The translations under genes and the position numbers were made by a program. 47,178 bases of DNA from Planctomycetota bacterium (lineage in GTDB: Bacteria; Planctomycetota; UBA11346), in NCBI GenBank assembly GCA_013816485.1, contig JACDEI010000041.1, positions 1 to 47,178 on the forward strand, in the 5' to 3' direction. Of this stretch, positions 6,291-14,786 are shown piece by piece; within the stretch, counting starts at the first letter, position 1; each line of letters begins with the position of its first letter. The notes beneath the pieces are model-generated. The model had not been told where the DNA came from, made no database searches, and worked only from the letters and a program-made list of their open reading frames with translations.

Positions 6291-8822
6291 ATGGTCGCTG
6301 CGATCATCGTCCGCTTGGTTGTCACCCTGGTCGCCTGTTCCGCATTTGCGACGGCTGCCGATGCCGTGGTCGCCAAGCGCATTGCCGCCAGTTGTGTCGA
6401 ATGCCACGACGGTGACGTGCAGAAGGGCAACCTGCGGCTCGATACGTTGAAACCAGTCGAGCAGGATCCCGCGTCGCTCGCCATCTGGGCGCGCATTCAC
6501 GACCGCGTCGCGTCGGGCGAGATGCCACCGAAAAAGAAGCTCTCAGCGGAAGAGACGGTCGCCTTCACCACGCCGCTGGCGAAGAGCGTGCTCACTGCCG
6601 ATCAGCAGCGACAGCGCAGCGCCGGGCGCACGCTGTTTCGTCGCCTCAACCGGGTGGAGTACGAAAACACCCTGCGCGATGTGCTCGCCATCCCCGCTCT
6701 GGAAGTGAAGGACATCCTGCCGCCTGACGGAAAGGCGTCCGGCTTCGACAACGTCGCGGCGGCGCAGGACGTGTCGTATGTTCAGGTGGCGCGCTATCTG
6801 GAGGCTGCGGATTTGGCGCTCGACGCCGCGATGGTGCTGCGTCCAAAGCCCGAGACCAAGACCGACCGTCAGGTGTTCCAGGAGAACGGCCGTTTCTTTG
6901 AGGACTTCAAACGCGATCGCGCCGTCGGCCGCAGCGAGTCACGCGTCTGCGGCGAATGGATGGTGTTTCTGCGCCAGCCGAACACCGCACAGACGCCATT
7001 GACGTTGCACAACCGCTTCGATGAACCCGGCCTCTACCGCTTCAAGATCCGTGGCAAAGCCGTGCATCTGAAAAGCCCTGGCACCGGCAATCCTGCTGAT
7101 GACCAGTTATTGCCGCCGACGATCAATCACGTCGCTGCGTTGCAAGTGAAGGACGGACGCTTCCTGCATTTCTTCGACATGCCCGCGGAAGCCGGCGTGG
7201 TCGAGTTCACCGCCTGGCTGCATGGGCGCGAACAACTGGTGATGTTCTGCGCCACGCTCGATGACCGTACTCAACCCGGCTACTCCAGTCCGCCAGAGAA
7301 GAAACCCTACGAGGGCCCCGGCTTCGCCTTCGACTGGATGGACATGGAAGGTCCGTTACTGCCGGCAGACGGCGACCACGCGTCGTGGCCGCCGGCCTCG
7401 CATCGCCTGCTGTTCGGTGATCTGCCGCTGGTGAAATGGACCAAGGAGAGCGGTCTGCAGGAGCCCTCGCCCATTACCATCGGCACCGGTCTGGACCGAC
7501 GCTCGTGGCGCGCCCAGGGCGGGCCATTCATGGTCGAGTCGAAGGATCCCGCTGCCGACAGCGAACGCCTGCTACGCCAGTTCATGGAACGCGCCTACCG
7601 CCGTCCGGTAGAGGACGGCGAGGTCACCCGCATGCAGGGCCTCGTGCTCGCGGCGCTGGCGCAAAAGAAGTGTTTTCACGACGCCATGCGCGTGGGGTTC
7701 AAGGCGGTGTTGTGCTCGCCCGACTTCCTGTTCTTCCGCGAGATTCCAGGAAAGCTCGACGCCTACGCCCTGGCGTCACGTCTGTCGTACTTCCTGTGGC
7801 GCTCCATGCCGGATGACGCGCTGCTGGCGCAGGCAAAGAGTGGCGCGCTGACCAAGAACGATGTCCTGACGCAGCAGACCGAGCGCATGCTGAAAGATCC
7901 GCGCAGTGTGCGTCTGGTGAACGACTTCACCAACCAATGGCTGAGCCAGGACCAGATCTATGCCACGGTGCCTGATCGTCCGCTGTATCCCGAATATTTC
8001 TGCGATCATCACTTGGTGGAGTCGCTGGTCGCGGAGACCCGTGCCTATTTCAACGAGATGCTGACCGCCAACCTGCCGGCGAAAAACGTCATCAGCAGCG
8101 ACTTTGCCATGGTGAACGAACAGATTGCACAGCTCTACGGCATCCCAGGTGTTCAGGGCTGCGCGATCCGCAAGGTGCCCTTGCCCAAGGACTCGCCTCG
8201 TGGTGGATTTTTGACCCAGGGCAGCGTGCTCAAAGTCACCGCCAACGGCCTGACCACCTCGCCGGTGAAACGTGGCGCGTGGGTACTCGACCACTTGCTC
8301 GGGACACCCGCGCCACCGCCACCGCCAGATGCCGGCGCCATCGAACCGGATACGCGTGGTGCAACGGCCATCCGTGACCAGCTAGAAAAGCACCGTGCGA
8401 ATCCGTCCTGCGCCGGTTGTCATGCCAAGATCGACCCACCAGGGTTTGCCCTGGAATCATTCGACGTGATGGGCGCCCAGCGCGATCGGTACCGCAGTCG
8501 TGACAAAGGCGACAGCATGCAGATCACCAGCGGTGTACGCACGCCGCACATCAAACTCGGCCTGGCGGTCGATCCGACGGGCGAGCTGGCCGGCGCGCCG
8601 TTCACCGACATTGCTGGCCTGCGCGCATTGCTGCTGAAAGACGAACGCCAGATCGCCCGCAATCTGATCAATCGCCTGATGACCTATGCCACCGGCGCCG
8701 CCATCAGCTTCGCGGATCGCGCCGCCATCGAACGCTTGCTCGATAGCACCAAAGGGTCTGGCTACGGCCTGCGCTCCCTGGTGCAGGCGGTGGTGTTGAG
8801 CGACCAGTTCCGGGCGAAATGA
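6291..8822 (+). CDS. DUF1592-family planctomycete cytochrome-like protein
   Basis: An 843-residue exported protein of the PSD/PSCyt family. A signal peptide (VRLVVTLVACSAFATAAD) is followed by a haem-binding-type CVECH at residues 35-39, then a DUF1587-like region (RRLNRVEYENTLRDVL), a carbohydrate-binding-like beta domain, a DUF1595-like region (RQFMERAYRRPVEDGEV), DUF1592 (ASRLSYFLWRSMPDD), DUF1588 (GGFLTQGSVLKVTANG), a second CAGCH at about residue 707, and C-terminal DUF1585 ending LSDQF. ATG 6291 is preceded by AAGGA at good distance. The gene shares an ATGA overlap with an alternative start of the DUF1552 gene, the usual partner of this family. The pair is widespread in Planctomycetota and Verrucomicrobiota; a role in extracytoplasmic redox chemistry is inferred, with substrate unknown. 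Confidence 0.9.
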   Translation: MVAAIIVRLVVTLVACSAFATAADAVVAKRIAASCVECHDGDVQKGNLRLDTLKPVEQDPASLAIWARIHDRVASGEMPPKKKLSAEETVAFTTPLAKSVLTADQQRQRSAGRTLFRRLNRVEYENTLRDVLAIPALEVKDILPPDGKASGFDNVAAAQDVSYVQVARYLEAADLALDAAMVLRPKPETKTDRQVFQENGRFFEDFKRDRAVGRSESRVCGEWMVFLRQPNTAQTPLTLHNRFDEPGLYRFKIRGKAVHLKSPGTGNPADDQLLPPTINHVAALQVKDGRFLHFFDMPAEAGVVEFTAWLHGREQLVMFCATLDDRTQPGYSSPPEKKPYEGPGFAFDWMDMEGPLLPADGDHASWPPASHRLLFGDLPLVKWTKESGLQEPSPITIGTGLDRRSWRAQGGPFMVESKDPAADSERLLRQFMERAYRRPVEDGEVTRMQGLVLAALAQKKCFHDAMRVGFKAVLCSPDFLFFREIPGKLDAYALASRLSYFLWRSMPDDALLAQAKSGALTKNDVLTQQTERMLKDPRSVRLVNDFTNQWLSQDQIYATVPDRPLYPEYFCDHHLVESLVAETRAYFNEMLTANLPAKNVISSDFAMVNEQIAQLYGIPGVQGCAIRKVPLPKDSPRGGFLTQGSVLKVTANGLTTSPVKRGAWVLDHLLGTPAPPPPPDAGAIEPDTRGATAIRDQLEKHRANPSCAGCHAKIDPPGFALESFDVMGAQRDRYRSRDKGDSMQITSGVRTPHIKLGLAVDPTGELAGAPFTDIAGLRALLLKDERQIARNLINRLMTYATGAAISFADRAAIERLLDSTKGSGYGLRSLVQAVVLSDQFRAK

Positions 8823-8845
8823 CTGCGTGCAAAAAGGATGACTCC

Positions 8846-10135
8846 ATGACCCGCCTCAATCTCACTGCACCGCTCTCCCGCCGCACCATGCTCAAGGGCT
8901 TGGGCGTGGCGCTCGCGCTGCCTTTTCTTGACGCCATGACGCCGGCGCTGTTCGCCGCAGAACCGACGGCGAAACCGGCGCCGCGCCGCATGCTCTGCAT
9001 CGAAACCAACCAAGGCATACTTCCACAGCATTTCTTCCCCACGGCTGCGGGCGCTGACTACGAAACCACGCCCTACCTCGACATTCTTAAGGACCACCGC
9101 GCGCAGATGACGGTGCTGTCCGGCGTGTCGCTGCCAGAGGTCGACGGTGGCCATCACTCGGAATTGTGTTTTCTTACTGGCGCCGGCCATCCTGGACGCG
9201 GTGGATTCCGCAATTCCATGTCGCTCGATCAATTCGCCGCCGAACGTGTCGGCCTGCTGACGCGCCATCCCTCGTTGTCACTGTCGATCGACACGCGCAA
9301 CAGCCTGTCGTTCACTGGCGCCGGCGTGATGATCCCCGGCGAAGACAAACCATCGCAATTGTTCAAGCGCTTGTTCGTCCAAGGCACGCCGGCCGAGGTC
9401 GAGGCACAGGTCGCGCGCTTGAAAGAGGAACGCAGCATTCTCGACCAGGTGAGCGACCGCTCGAAACAGCTCCAGGCCAAGATCGGCGCTGCCGACCGCG
9501 ACAAGATCGACCAGTACTTCACCTCGCTGCGCGAACTCGAACGCCGGCTGGTGGTGAGCGAAGAATGGGAGCGCAAACCCAAGCCCAAGACCGACGCCAA
9601 GGCGCCGCAGGACAGCAATGATCGCGGTGCCGTGATCGAACGCACGCGCACGATGTACGAACTGGCGCGCCTCGCCCTCGCCAGTGACTCGACGCGCATC
9701 ATCACGCTCTACATCAGTCAGGACTTTGTGCGCCCGAACGTCCAGGGCGTCAACGAAGGCACGCACCAGCTCACGCATCACGGCAACCAACCAGACAAAC
9801 TGGCGATGCTCAAATTGATTGAGGAAGCCCAATTCCGCGAAGTGGCGACGTTGCTGAAAAACCTTAGCGACACCAAGGAGCCGCACGGTTCCCTGCTCGA
9901 CACCACCATGGTGCTCTACGGCACCAACATGGGCTCGGCCAACGCCCATTCGAACGACAACCTGCCAGTGCTCATCGCCGGCGGCGGCTTCAAACACGGC
10001 AGCCACCTAGCATTCGACAAACAGAAGAACTACCCGCTGACCAACCTCTACGTCAGCATGCTCCAACGCCTGGGCATTGAGGCAGATTCGTTTTCCTCCG
10101 GCACCTCGACCATGCGTGGGTTGGAGCTGGCCTGA
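8846..10135 (+). CDS. DUF1552 family exported protein
   Basis: About 429 residues from ATG 8846, which has AAAGGA 8-13 bases upstream. An in-frame ATG at 8819 overlaps the stop of the DUF1592 gene (ATGA), so translational coupling is possible. The N-terminus has a twin-arginine-like leader (SRRTMLKGLGVALALPFLDA), as is usual in DUF1552 proteins, suggesting export in a folded state. Recognisable family pieces are LCIETNQGILPQHFFP, VLSGVSLPEVDGGHHSE, and YGTNMGSANAHSNDNLPVLI near the C-terminus. That late segment resembles alkaline phosphatase/sulfatase-fold DUF1501 proteins. It is normally encoded beside DUF1592 cytochromes, as here. Biochemical role unknown. Confidence 0.88.
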   Translation: MTRLNLTAPLSRRTMLKGLGVALALPFLDAMTPALFAAEPTAKPAPRRMLCIETNQGILPQHFFPTAAGADYETTPYLDILKDHRAQMTVLSGVSLPEVDGGHHSELCFLTGAGHPGRGGFRNSMSLDQFAAERVGLLTRHPSLSLSIDTRNSLSFTGAGVMIPGEDKPSQLFKRLFVQGTPAEVEAQVARLKEERSILDQVSDRSKQLQAKIGAADRDKIDQYFTSLRELERRLVVSEEWERKPKPKTDAKAPQDSNDRGAVIERTRTMYELARLALASDSTRIITLYISQDFVRPNVQGVNEGTHQLTHHGNQPDKLAMLKLIEEAQFREVATLLKNLSDTKEPHGSLLDTTMVLYGTNMGSANAHSNDNLPVLIAGGGFKHGSHLAFDKQKNYPLTNLYVSMLQRLGIEADSFSSGTSTMRGLELA

Positions 10136-10145
10136 TCTCGATCAG

Positions 10146-10173
10146 TGATGCGGCTCCGCAGACGCCGGCATCA
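10146..10173 (+). terminator. Possible terminator after the DUF1552 gene
   Basis: TGATGC pairs with GCATCA, extended inside by GGC/GCC, and GTTTTC follows. It starts 11 bp after the stop codon. The stem is short and imperfect and the T-run is weak. Confidence 0.35.
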
Positions 10174-10272
10174 GTTTTCACGGCCAGAGATAAACCGTCG
10201 CTCGCCTGAACAGGTTTGCCTAATCCCCGCGAACGTTTCGGGGCGGAGGGGGTACAAAGTCCGACAGGTAGG

Positions 10273-10286
10273 TGAAAGCGCTTTCA
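10273..10286. promoter_or_regulatory. LacI/cre-type operator
   Basis: TGAAAGCGCTTTCA is a perfect 14-bp palindrome with a central CG. It matches the classic cre consensus TGWAARCGYTWNCA used by LacI-family regulators. It is directly followed by TATAAG, a plausible -10 element, and sits 50 bp before the start of the ThuA fusion gene. Bound regulator would therefore cover the promoter. Two LacI-family genes are present in the window, but neither is adjacent. Confidence 0.7.
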
Positions 10287-10335
10287 TATAAGGCTAATCA
10301 CCGGTTTTCCCGCCATCCCCGTCGGAGTTTCGTGC

Positions 10336-13300
10336 ATGTTCACCCGCCTCCTCGCCCTCGCCGTGTTGCTCATTCCCACTGCCTGGATCGCCGCCGCCGA
10401 CACCTCGGCGGGGAAGATCCGCGTGCTGTTGGTGGGTGGGCAGAACAACCACGACTGGCGCAAGAAGAGCGACTTCCTGCTGGCGCTGCTCGCCACCCAG
10501 AAGCACCTGCTGGTGGAGGAGTCGAACTCGCCGCCGGCCAAGGCAGCGAAGGACGCGTGGGATGCGTGGAAGCCCGACTTCGCGAAGTACGACGCCGTGC
10601 TGCTGAACTACAACGGCGAGATGTGGCCGGACGACGTGAAGGCGTCGATGGAGAAATACCTGAACGATGGCGGCGGCGTGATGCCGCTGCATGCGGCCAA
10701 CAACAGCTTCACTGGGTGGAATGGTTTCGAGCAGGCGGTCGGCCTGCTGTGGCGCGGCAAGGAATTCGGCGCGTCGGTGTTCTTTGACGAGGTCGGCAAA
10801 CTCCAGCGGGAAGAGAAAAACCAGGGTCGCGGCATGGGCCACGGCAGCCAATACGATTGGAAGATGACGGTGCGCGACACCACCAACCCGATCACCACGG
10901 GCATGCCGGTGACGTGGATCCACCGCTATGACGAACTGTATCACGGCCAGCGTGGTCCGGCGGAGAAGCTGAACATCTTGCTCTCAGCGTTCTCTGATCC
11001 GAAGAAGGGCGGCACCGGCAAGGACGAACCGATCGTCTGGTGGGTGCCCGTCGGCAAAGGCAAGATGCTGACCAACGTCATGGGCCACGTCGGCGACACC
11101 GCGTGCCTGTCGTGTGTCGGTTACCAGACCGTGCTGCTGCGTTCGATCGAATGGCTGGCCAAGGGCAGCTGCACCACCACGATTCCCGCTGATTTCCCCA
11201 AGGAGAAAGCCAGTCAGAACTATCCAGGTGGCGTGGCGAAGGTGCTGCCATCGGCGAAGGATCTGTCGATCGAAGAGTCGATGAAGCGCTTCAAACTGCC
11301 GCCCGGCTACCGCATCGAACTGGTGGCGCAGGAACCGGCGATCATCAACCCGGTGTGTTTCGCCTGGGACGGCAACGGCAACCTCTACGTCTGCGAGATG
11401 CGTACCTACATGATGGATGCGGATGCGAAGGACGAGGACAAGCCATTGTCGCGCGTTTCGAAGCTCAGCGACACCAACGGCGACGGTGTGCTCGATAAAG
11501 TCACGGTGTTCCTCGATAATCTGGTGCTGCCGCGCATGGTCCTGCCGCTCGACGACCGCGTGGTCATCGCCGAAACCTACACCGGCAAGTTCGTTAGTTA
11601 TAAGGACACCAACGGCGACGGCGTCGCCGACGAGAACGAGTTGGTCTTCGACGCCGGCAAGCAGGGCGGCAACCTGGAGCACCAGGACAGCGCGCTGACC
11701 TGGGGTAGCGACAACTTCATTTACACCGCACAAAACGGCAGCCGGCGCTTCCGCATCGGTGCCGATGGCAAGTGGACCACCGACCAGATCTATGGCCGTG
11801 GTTCGCAGTGGGGCATGGCGATCGACGACCTGGGTCGCATGGTCAGTGCGACCGGTGGTGGTGAAAACGGCGCGTTCGGATTCCAGCAGCATCCCAGTTA
11901 CGGCGCGTTGTCGCTGCCCGGCGAACTCGACGCGGATTTCCAGATGGTCTACCCGCGCATGCAGACCGTCGATGTGCAGGGCGGTCTGGGTCGTGTGCAT
12001 CCGATCAAGGGCACCGTCAACCACATCACCGCCTGCGCTGGGCAATCGATCTTCCGTGGCGACCAGATGGGCGACATGAAAGGCGACTACATCTTGCCGG
12101 AACCGGTGGGTCGTTTGGTGCGCCGCGCCAAGGTCAACGTTGTCGATGGCAAGCGCGTGCTGGTGAACGCCTATCCCGGCGATGAATTCATCACCTCCAC
12201 TGATCCGGCCTTCCGCCCGGTGTGGTCGGCCACCGGCCCCGACGGCTGCCTCTACATCGGCGACCTGCACAACGGCATCGTGCAGGAAGGCAACTGGACC
12301 AAACCCGGTTCGTATCTGCGCGAGATGATCGACCGTGACGGCCATGCGCGTTACGTCGGCCACGGCCGCATCTACCGCGTGGTGCACGAGACCAGCAAAC
12401 CCGGCCCGCGTCCGGCGTTGCTGGCGAAGAAACCCGCCGAGTTGGTGGAGGTGTTGTCGCATCCCAACGGCTGGTGGCGCGACACCGCGCAGCAGCTTAT
12501 CGTGCTGCGGGCGGACAAATCAGTGGTGCCCGCGCTGCAATCGCTCGTTCGCGGCGGCAAGGAGCCGATGGGCCGCGTGCACGCGCTGTGGGCGCTCGAC
12601 GGTCTCGGCGCCACCGACCGCGCGCTGCTGCTGACCGCCTTCAAGGACGCCGACCCGCGTGTGCGCGTCACCGCCATCCGCATCAGTGAAGCGTTGTTCA
12701 AGCAGGGCGATGCTGAATTGGTCGCCGAGTACACTGCGCTGGGCAAGGACAAGGACATCGACGTGGTGGTGCAGGTGATCAATACCTTGCGTTACTCCAA
12801 GGATCCGGCGGTGAAGAAGCTGATCCTCGATGTCGCGGCCAAACATCCCGGCAACGAGATCATCGCCGCCTCAGCACAACAGAGCAGCCGCTTCGATCCG
12901 GACCGTCCGAGCCCGTTCAATCCCAAACTCGACCCAGGTGCGATGGCCTTGGCCAAGAAGGGCAACGAACACTACACCCAGCTTTGCTTCGCCTGCCACG
13001 GTGCTGATGGCAAAGGTATCGTCAGCGCCGACGGCATGCGCATGGGCCCGACTCTGGCGGGTTCGCCACGCGTGCTCGGCAATAAAGAAGCGGTAACCCG
13101 CATCGTGTTGCACGGCCTGATGGGCGAACTCGACGGCAAGACTTATGCCGGGTTGATGCTGCCGATGAAGGGCAATGACGATCAATGGCTCGCCGAGGTG
13201 CTGACCTACGTGCGCACCGCCTTCGGCAACTCCGCCTCGTCGATCACCAAGGACGAGGTCGCCAAGATCCGCGCCGCCACCAAGGATCGTCAAGCGCCGT

Positions 13301-13746
13301 ACACCATCGCTGAACTCGGTGATCTCGTGCCGGTCTCGCCGGAGCAGATGTCGAAGTGGGCGTTCGCGGCGTCGAGCAATTCCGACAAGGCCAAGAACGC
13401 GGTCGATGGTGATGCCGGTTCACGCTGGGATACCGGCGCGGGCCAGAAGGCCGGCCAGTGGTTCCAGGTCGACATGGGCAAGCCGTGGTCGCTCTCGCAG
13501 ATCGCGGTGGAGTGCAACGGCTCCGCCAACGACTACCCGCGCGGCTGGGAGATCCGCCTGAGCGATGACGGCCAGAAATGGTCGGAGCCAATTGCCAAGG
13601 GCGAGGCCAACAAACCGGTGCTCGAAGTCGCCTTCCCCAAGGGCACCACCGCGCGCTACGTCCGCCTGATCCAGACCGCCAGTGGCAAGACCGGGCTGTA
13701 CTGGTCGATCCACGAACTGTCGGTGTGCGGGGCGGAGAAGAAGTGA
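10336..13746 (+). CDS. ThuA / PVC-type dehydrogenase / HEAT / cytochrome c / discoidin fusion
   Basis: A secreted 1136-residue multidomain protein. In order: signal peptide (to about AAAD22); ThuA domain 27-290 (VLLVGGQNNHDW, GGGVMPLHAANN, VWWVPVGKGKML), a fold linked to sugar metabolism; PVC-type membrane-bound dehydrogenase beta-propeller about 305-690, with two EF-hand-like loops DTNGDGVLDK and DTNGDGVADENE; HEAT-like repeats about 695-850; cytochrome c with CFACH at about 884-888; and a C-terminal F5/8-type C (discoidin) domain about 1007-1132 (QWFQVDMGKPWSLSQIAVEC). All parts are known from planctomycete fusion proteins. A likely job is oxidation of a polysaccharide-derived sugar at the cell surface with electrons passing to the fused cytochrome. 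A cre-like operator precedes it. Confidence 0.9.
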   Translation: MFTRLLALAVLLIPTAWIAAADTSAGKIRVLLVGGQNNHDWRKKSDFLLALLATQKHLLVEESNSPPAKAAKDAWDAWKPDFAKYDAVLLNYNGEMWPDDVKASMEKYLNDGGGVMPLHAANNSFTGWNGFEQAVGLLWRGKEFGASVFFDEVGKLQREEKNQGRGMGHGSQYDWKMTVRDTTNPITTGMPVTWIHRYDELYHGQRGPAEKLNILLSAFSDPKKGGTGKDEPIVWWVPVGKGKMLTNVMGHVGDTACLSCVGYQTVLLRSIEWLAKGSCTTTIPADFPKEKASQNYPGGVAKVLPSAKDLSIEESMKRFKLPPGYRIELVAQEPAIINPVCFAWDGNGNLYVCEMRTYMMDADAKDEDKPLSRVSKLSDTNGDGVLDKVTVFLDNLVLPRMVLPLDDRVVIAETYTGKFVSYKDTNGDGVADENELVFDAGKQGGNLEHQDSALTWGSDNFIYTAQNGSRRFRIGADGKWTTDQIYGRGSQWGMAIDDLGRMVSATGGGENGAFGFQQHPSYGALSLPGELDADFQMVYPRMQTVDVQGGLGRVHPIKGTVNHITACAGQSIFRGDQMGDMKGDYILPEPVGRLVRRAKVNVVDGKRVLVNAYPGDEFITSTDPAFRPVWSATGPDGCLYIGDLHNGIVQEGNWTKPGSYLREMIDRDGHARYVGHGRIYRVVHETSKPGPRPALLAKKPAELVEVLSHPNGWWRDTAQQLIVLRADKSVVPALQSLVRGGKEPMGRVHALWALDGLGATDRALLLTAFKDADPRVRVTAIRISEALFKQGDAELVAEYTALGKDKDIDVVVQVINTLRYSKDPAVKKLILDVAAKHPGNEIIAASAQQSSRFDPDRPSPFNPKLDPGAMALAKKGNEHYTQLCFACHGADGKGIVSADGMRMGPTLAGSPRVLGNKEAVTRIVLHGLMGELDGKTYAGLMLPMKGNDDQWLAEVLTYVRTAFGNSASSITKDEVAKIRAATKDRQAPYTIAELGDLVPVSPEQMSKWAFAASSNSDKAKNAVDGDAGSRWDTGAGQKAGQWFQVDMGKPWSLSQIAVECNGSANDYPRGWEIRLSDDGQKWSEPIAKGEANKPVLEVAFPKGTTARYVRLIQTASGKTGLYWSIHELSVCGAEKK

Positions 13747-13776
13747 TGGAGCGCCGGCTGGAAGCCGGCGCTCCAT
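13746..13776. terminator. Bidirectional terminator between convergent genes; single GC-rich hairpin
   Basis: A perfect 14-bp stem with loop GGA: ATGGAGCGCCGGCT pairs with AGCCGGCGCTCCAT. It exactly fills the 30-bp gap between the ThuA fusion gene and the thioredoxin-fold gene. The core GGAGCGCCGGCT is the same as in the inverted-pair element at 21377-21501, so it may be a solo member of the same hairpin family, used as a terminator. Confidence 0.7.
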
Positions 13777-14373
13777 TTATTTCTTCACCGCCGGCACCAG
13801 ATCGCACGCGTCCCCAGGCATCCAGTGCGCGTCCTGGCCGTCCCACTTCACATTGCAGCCGATGGGATTGGTCAGCGCCACGCTTACGGGTTTCCCGCTG
13901 GTGATTTCACCCAGCACGCGGTCGAGGTCGTTGACCGTGACGTTCGCTGCATTGCGCGGGCTGTCGACGCCGCGGCCGGTGTACTGCAGACGGCGCGCCT
14001 GGTCGAAGACGTAGAAGTGCGGCGTGCGCAGCGCGCCGTAGGCGCGAGCGACATCCTGCGACTCATCGTAGAGGTAGGTCCACGGGAACTTGAGATTCTG
14101 CATACGCGCGACCATGTGCGGGAAGTCGTCATCCGCGTAGGTGTGCTTGCTGTTGGAGTTGATGCCGACGAAACACACGCCCTTGGACGCGAAGGCGTCG
14201 GCGGTCTTGCGCGTCACCTCATCGCTGCCGATCACGTACGGGCAGTGATTACACGTAAAGAACACCACCAGCACCTTGGCGTCCTTGAAATCGCCAAGCG
14301 CGTAGGTCTTCCCATCCGTCGCCGGCAGGCGGAAGTCGGGAGCGGCGGAACCGAGGGGGAGGGTGAAGGGCAT
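13777..14373 (-). CDS. Thioredoxin-fold redoxin (AhpC/TSA-like)
   Basis: A 198-residue thiol protein of the thioredoxin/redoxin superfamily. It opens with [20 protein letters not shown], the standard AhpC/TSA entry strand, and carries the active-site pair C41-N-H-C44 in [10 protein letters not shown]. Later come [35 protein letters not shown] and the cis-proline region RTPHFYVFD. Starting at MPFTLPLG (ATG 14373) removes 15 residues of a longer frame that lacks homology. No signal peptide is visible, so a cytoplasmic location is likely. Proteins of this subtype with CxHCPY are commonly annotated as thioredoxin family reductases; the physiological partner is not known. It is convergent with the ThuA fusion gene. 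Confidence 0.88.
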   Translation of the reverse strand: MPFTLPLGSAAPDFRLPATDGKTYALGDFKDAKVLVVFFTCNHCPYVIGSDEVTRKTADAFASKGVCFVGINSNSKHTYADDDFPHMVARMQNLKFPWTYLYDESQDVARAYGALRTPHFYVFDQARRLQYTGRGVDSPRNAANVTVNDLDRVLGEITSGKPVSVALTNPIGCNVKWDGQDAHWMPGDACDLVPAVKK

Positions 14374-14565
14374 GGGGAAGTCCAATGCGAGATGATGAGT
14401 GCAGAATGAGGACGACACCGCGTGCAGGCCTGGTCGTATGGGCGAACACCGTGCGCCGCACGGTCAGCCGTTCAAGGGATCGACGTCGTCGAATCCGCGC
14501 CATCTGGCGCCGTCCGCTAGGTGGGTTCTTTTCTGCATTGCGGACCCCCACCACCGTCGCTCGGG

Positions 14566-14762
14566 AGTCCCCAACGGGGACGACGTAACGCCAGCCCGGC
14601 GCTTCAGCGCCGGGAACCGGTCGGTGATAGATCGGAAGTCCCCAACGGGGACGACGCAGGTTGTAGGCCACGACGGCATCATCATCTGCGTCGTCCCCGT
14701 TGGGGACTTGTCCGTGACTTTGCGTTTTTCCCGGCGCTGAAGCGCCGGGCTGGCGTTACGTC
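14566..14762. repeat. Nested inverted-repeat element
   Basis: This gene-free stretch between the redoxin and TPR genes is highly structured. Outer arms at 14582-14616 and 14728-14762 are 35 bp and match perfectly. An inner pair, 14637-14659 and 14686-14708, matches over 23 bp and contains the motif AGTCCCCAACGGGGACGACG, which also occurs as a direct copy at 14566-14585. The arm itself contains a hairpin, CCCGGCGCTTCAGCGCCGGG. It resembles, in layout, the element at 46822-47055. I see no gene in 14374-14786. Confidence 0.9.
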
Positions 14763-14786
14763 ATCCGCTTTGCGGACTTCATTCGA

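Noticed and set aside
10984..12462. Long open frame on the minus strand opposite the ThuA fusion gene
   Set aside because: It lies completely antisense to a strongly supported gene, has no domain motifs, and is expected in GC-rich sequence where antisense stops are rare.
14385..14588. Short plus-strand frame in the repeat-rich gap
   Set aside because: It reads through inverted repeats and has an Arg-rich, motif-free sequence.
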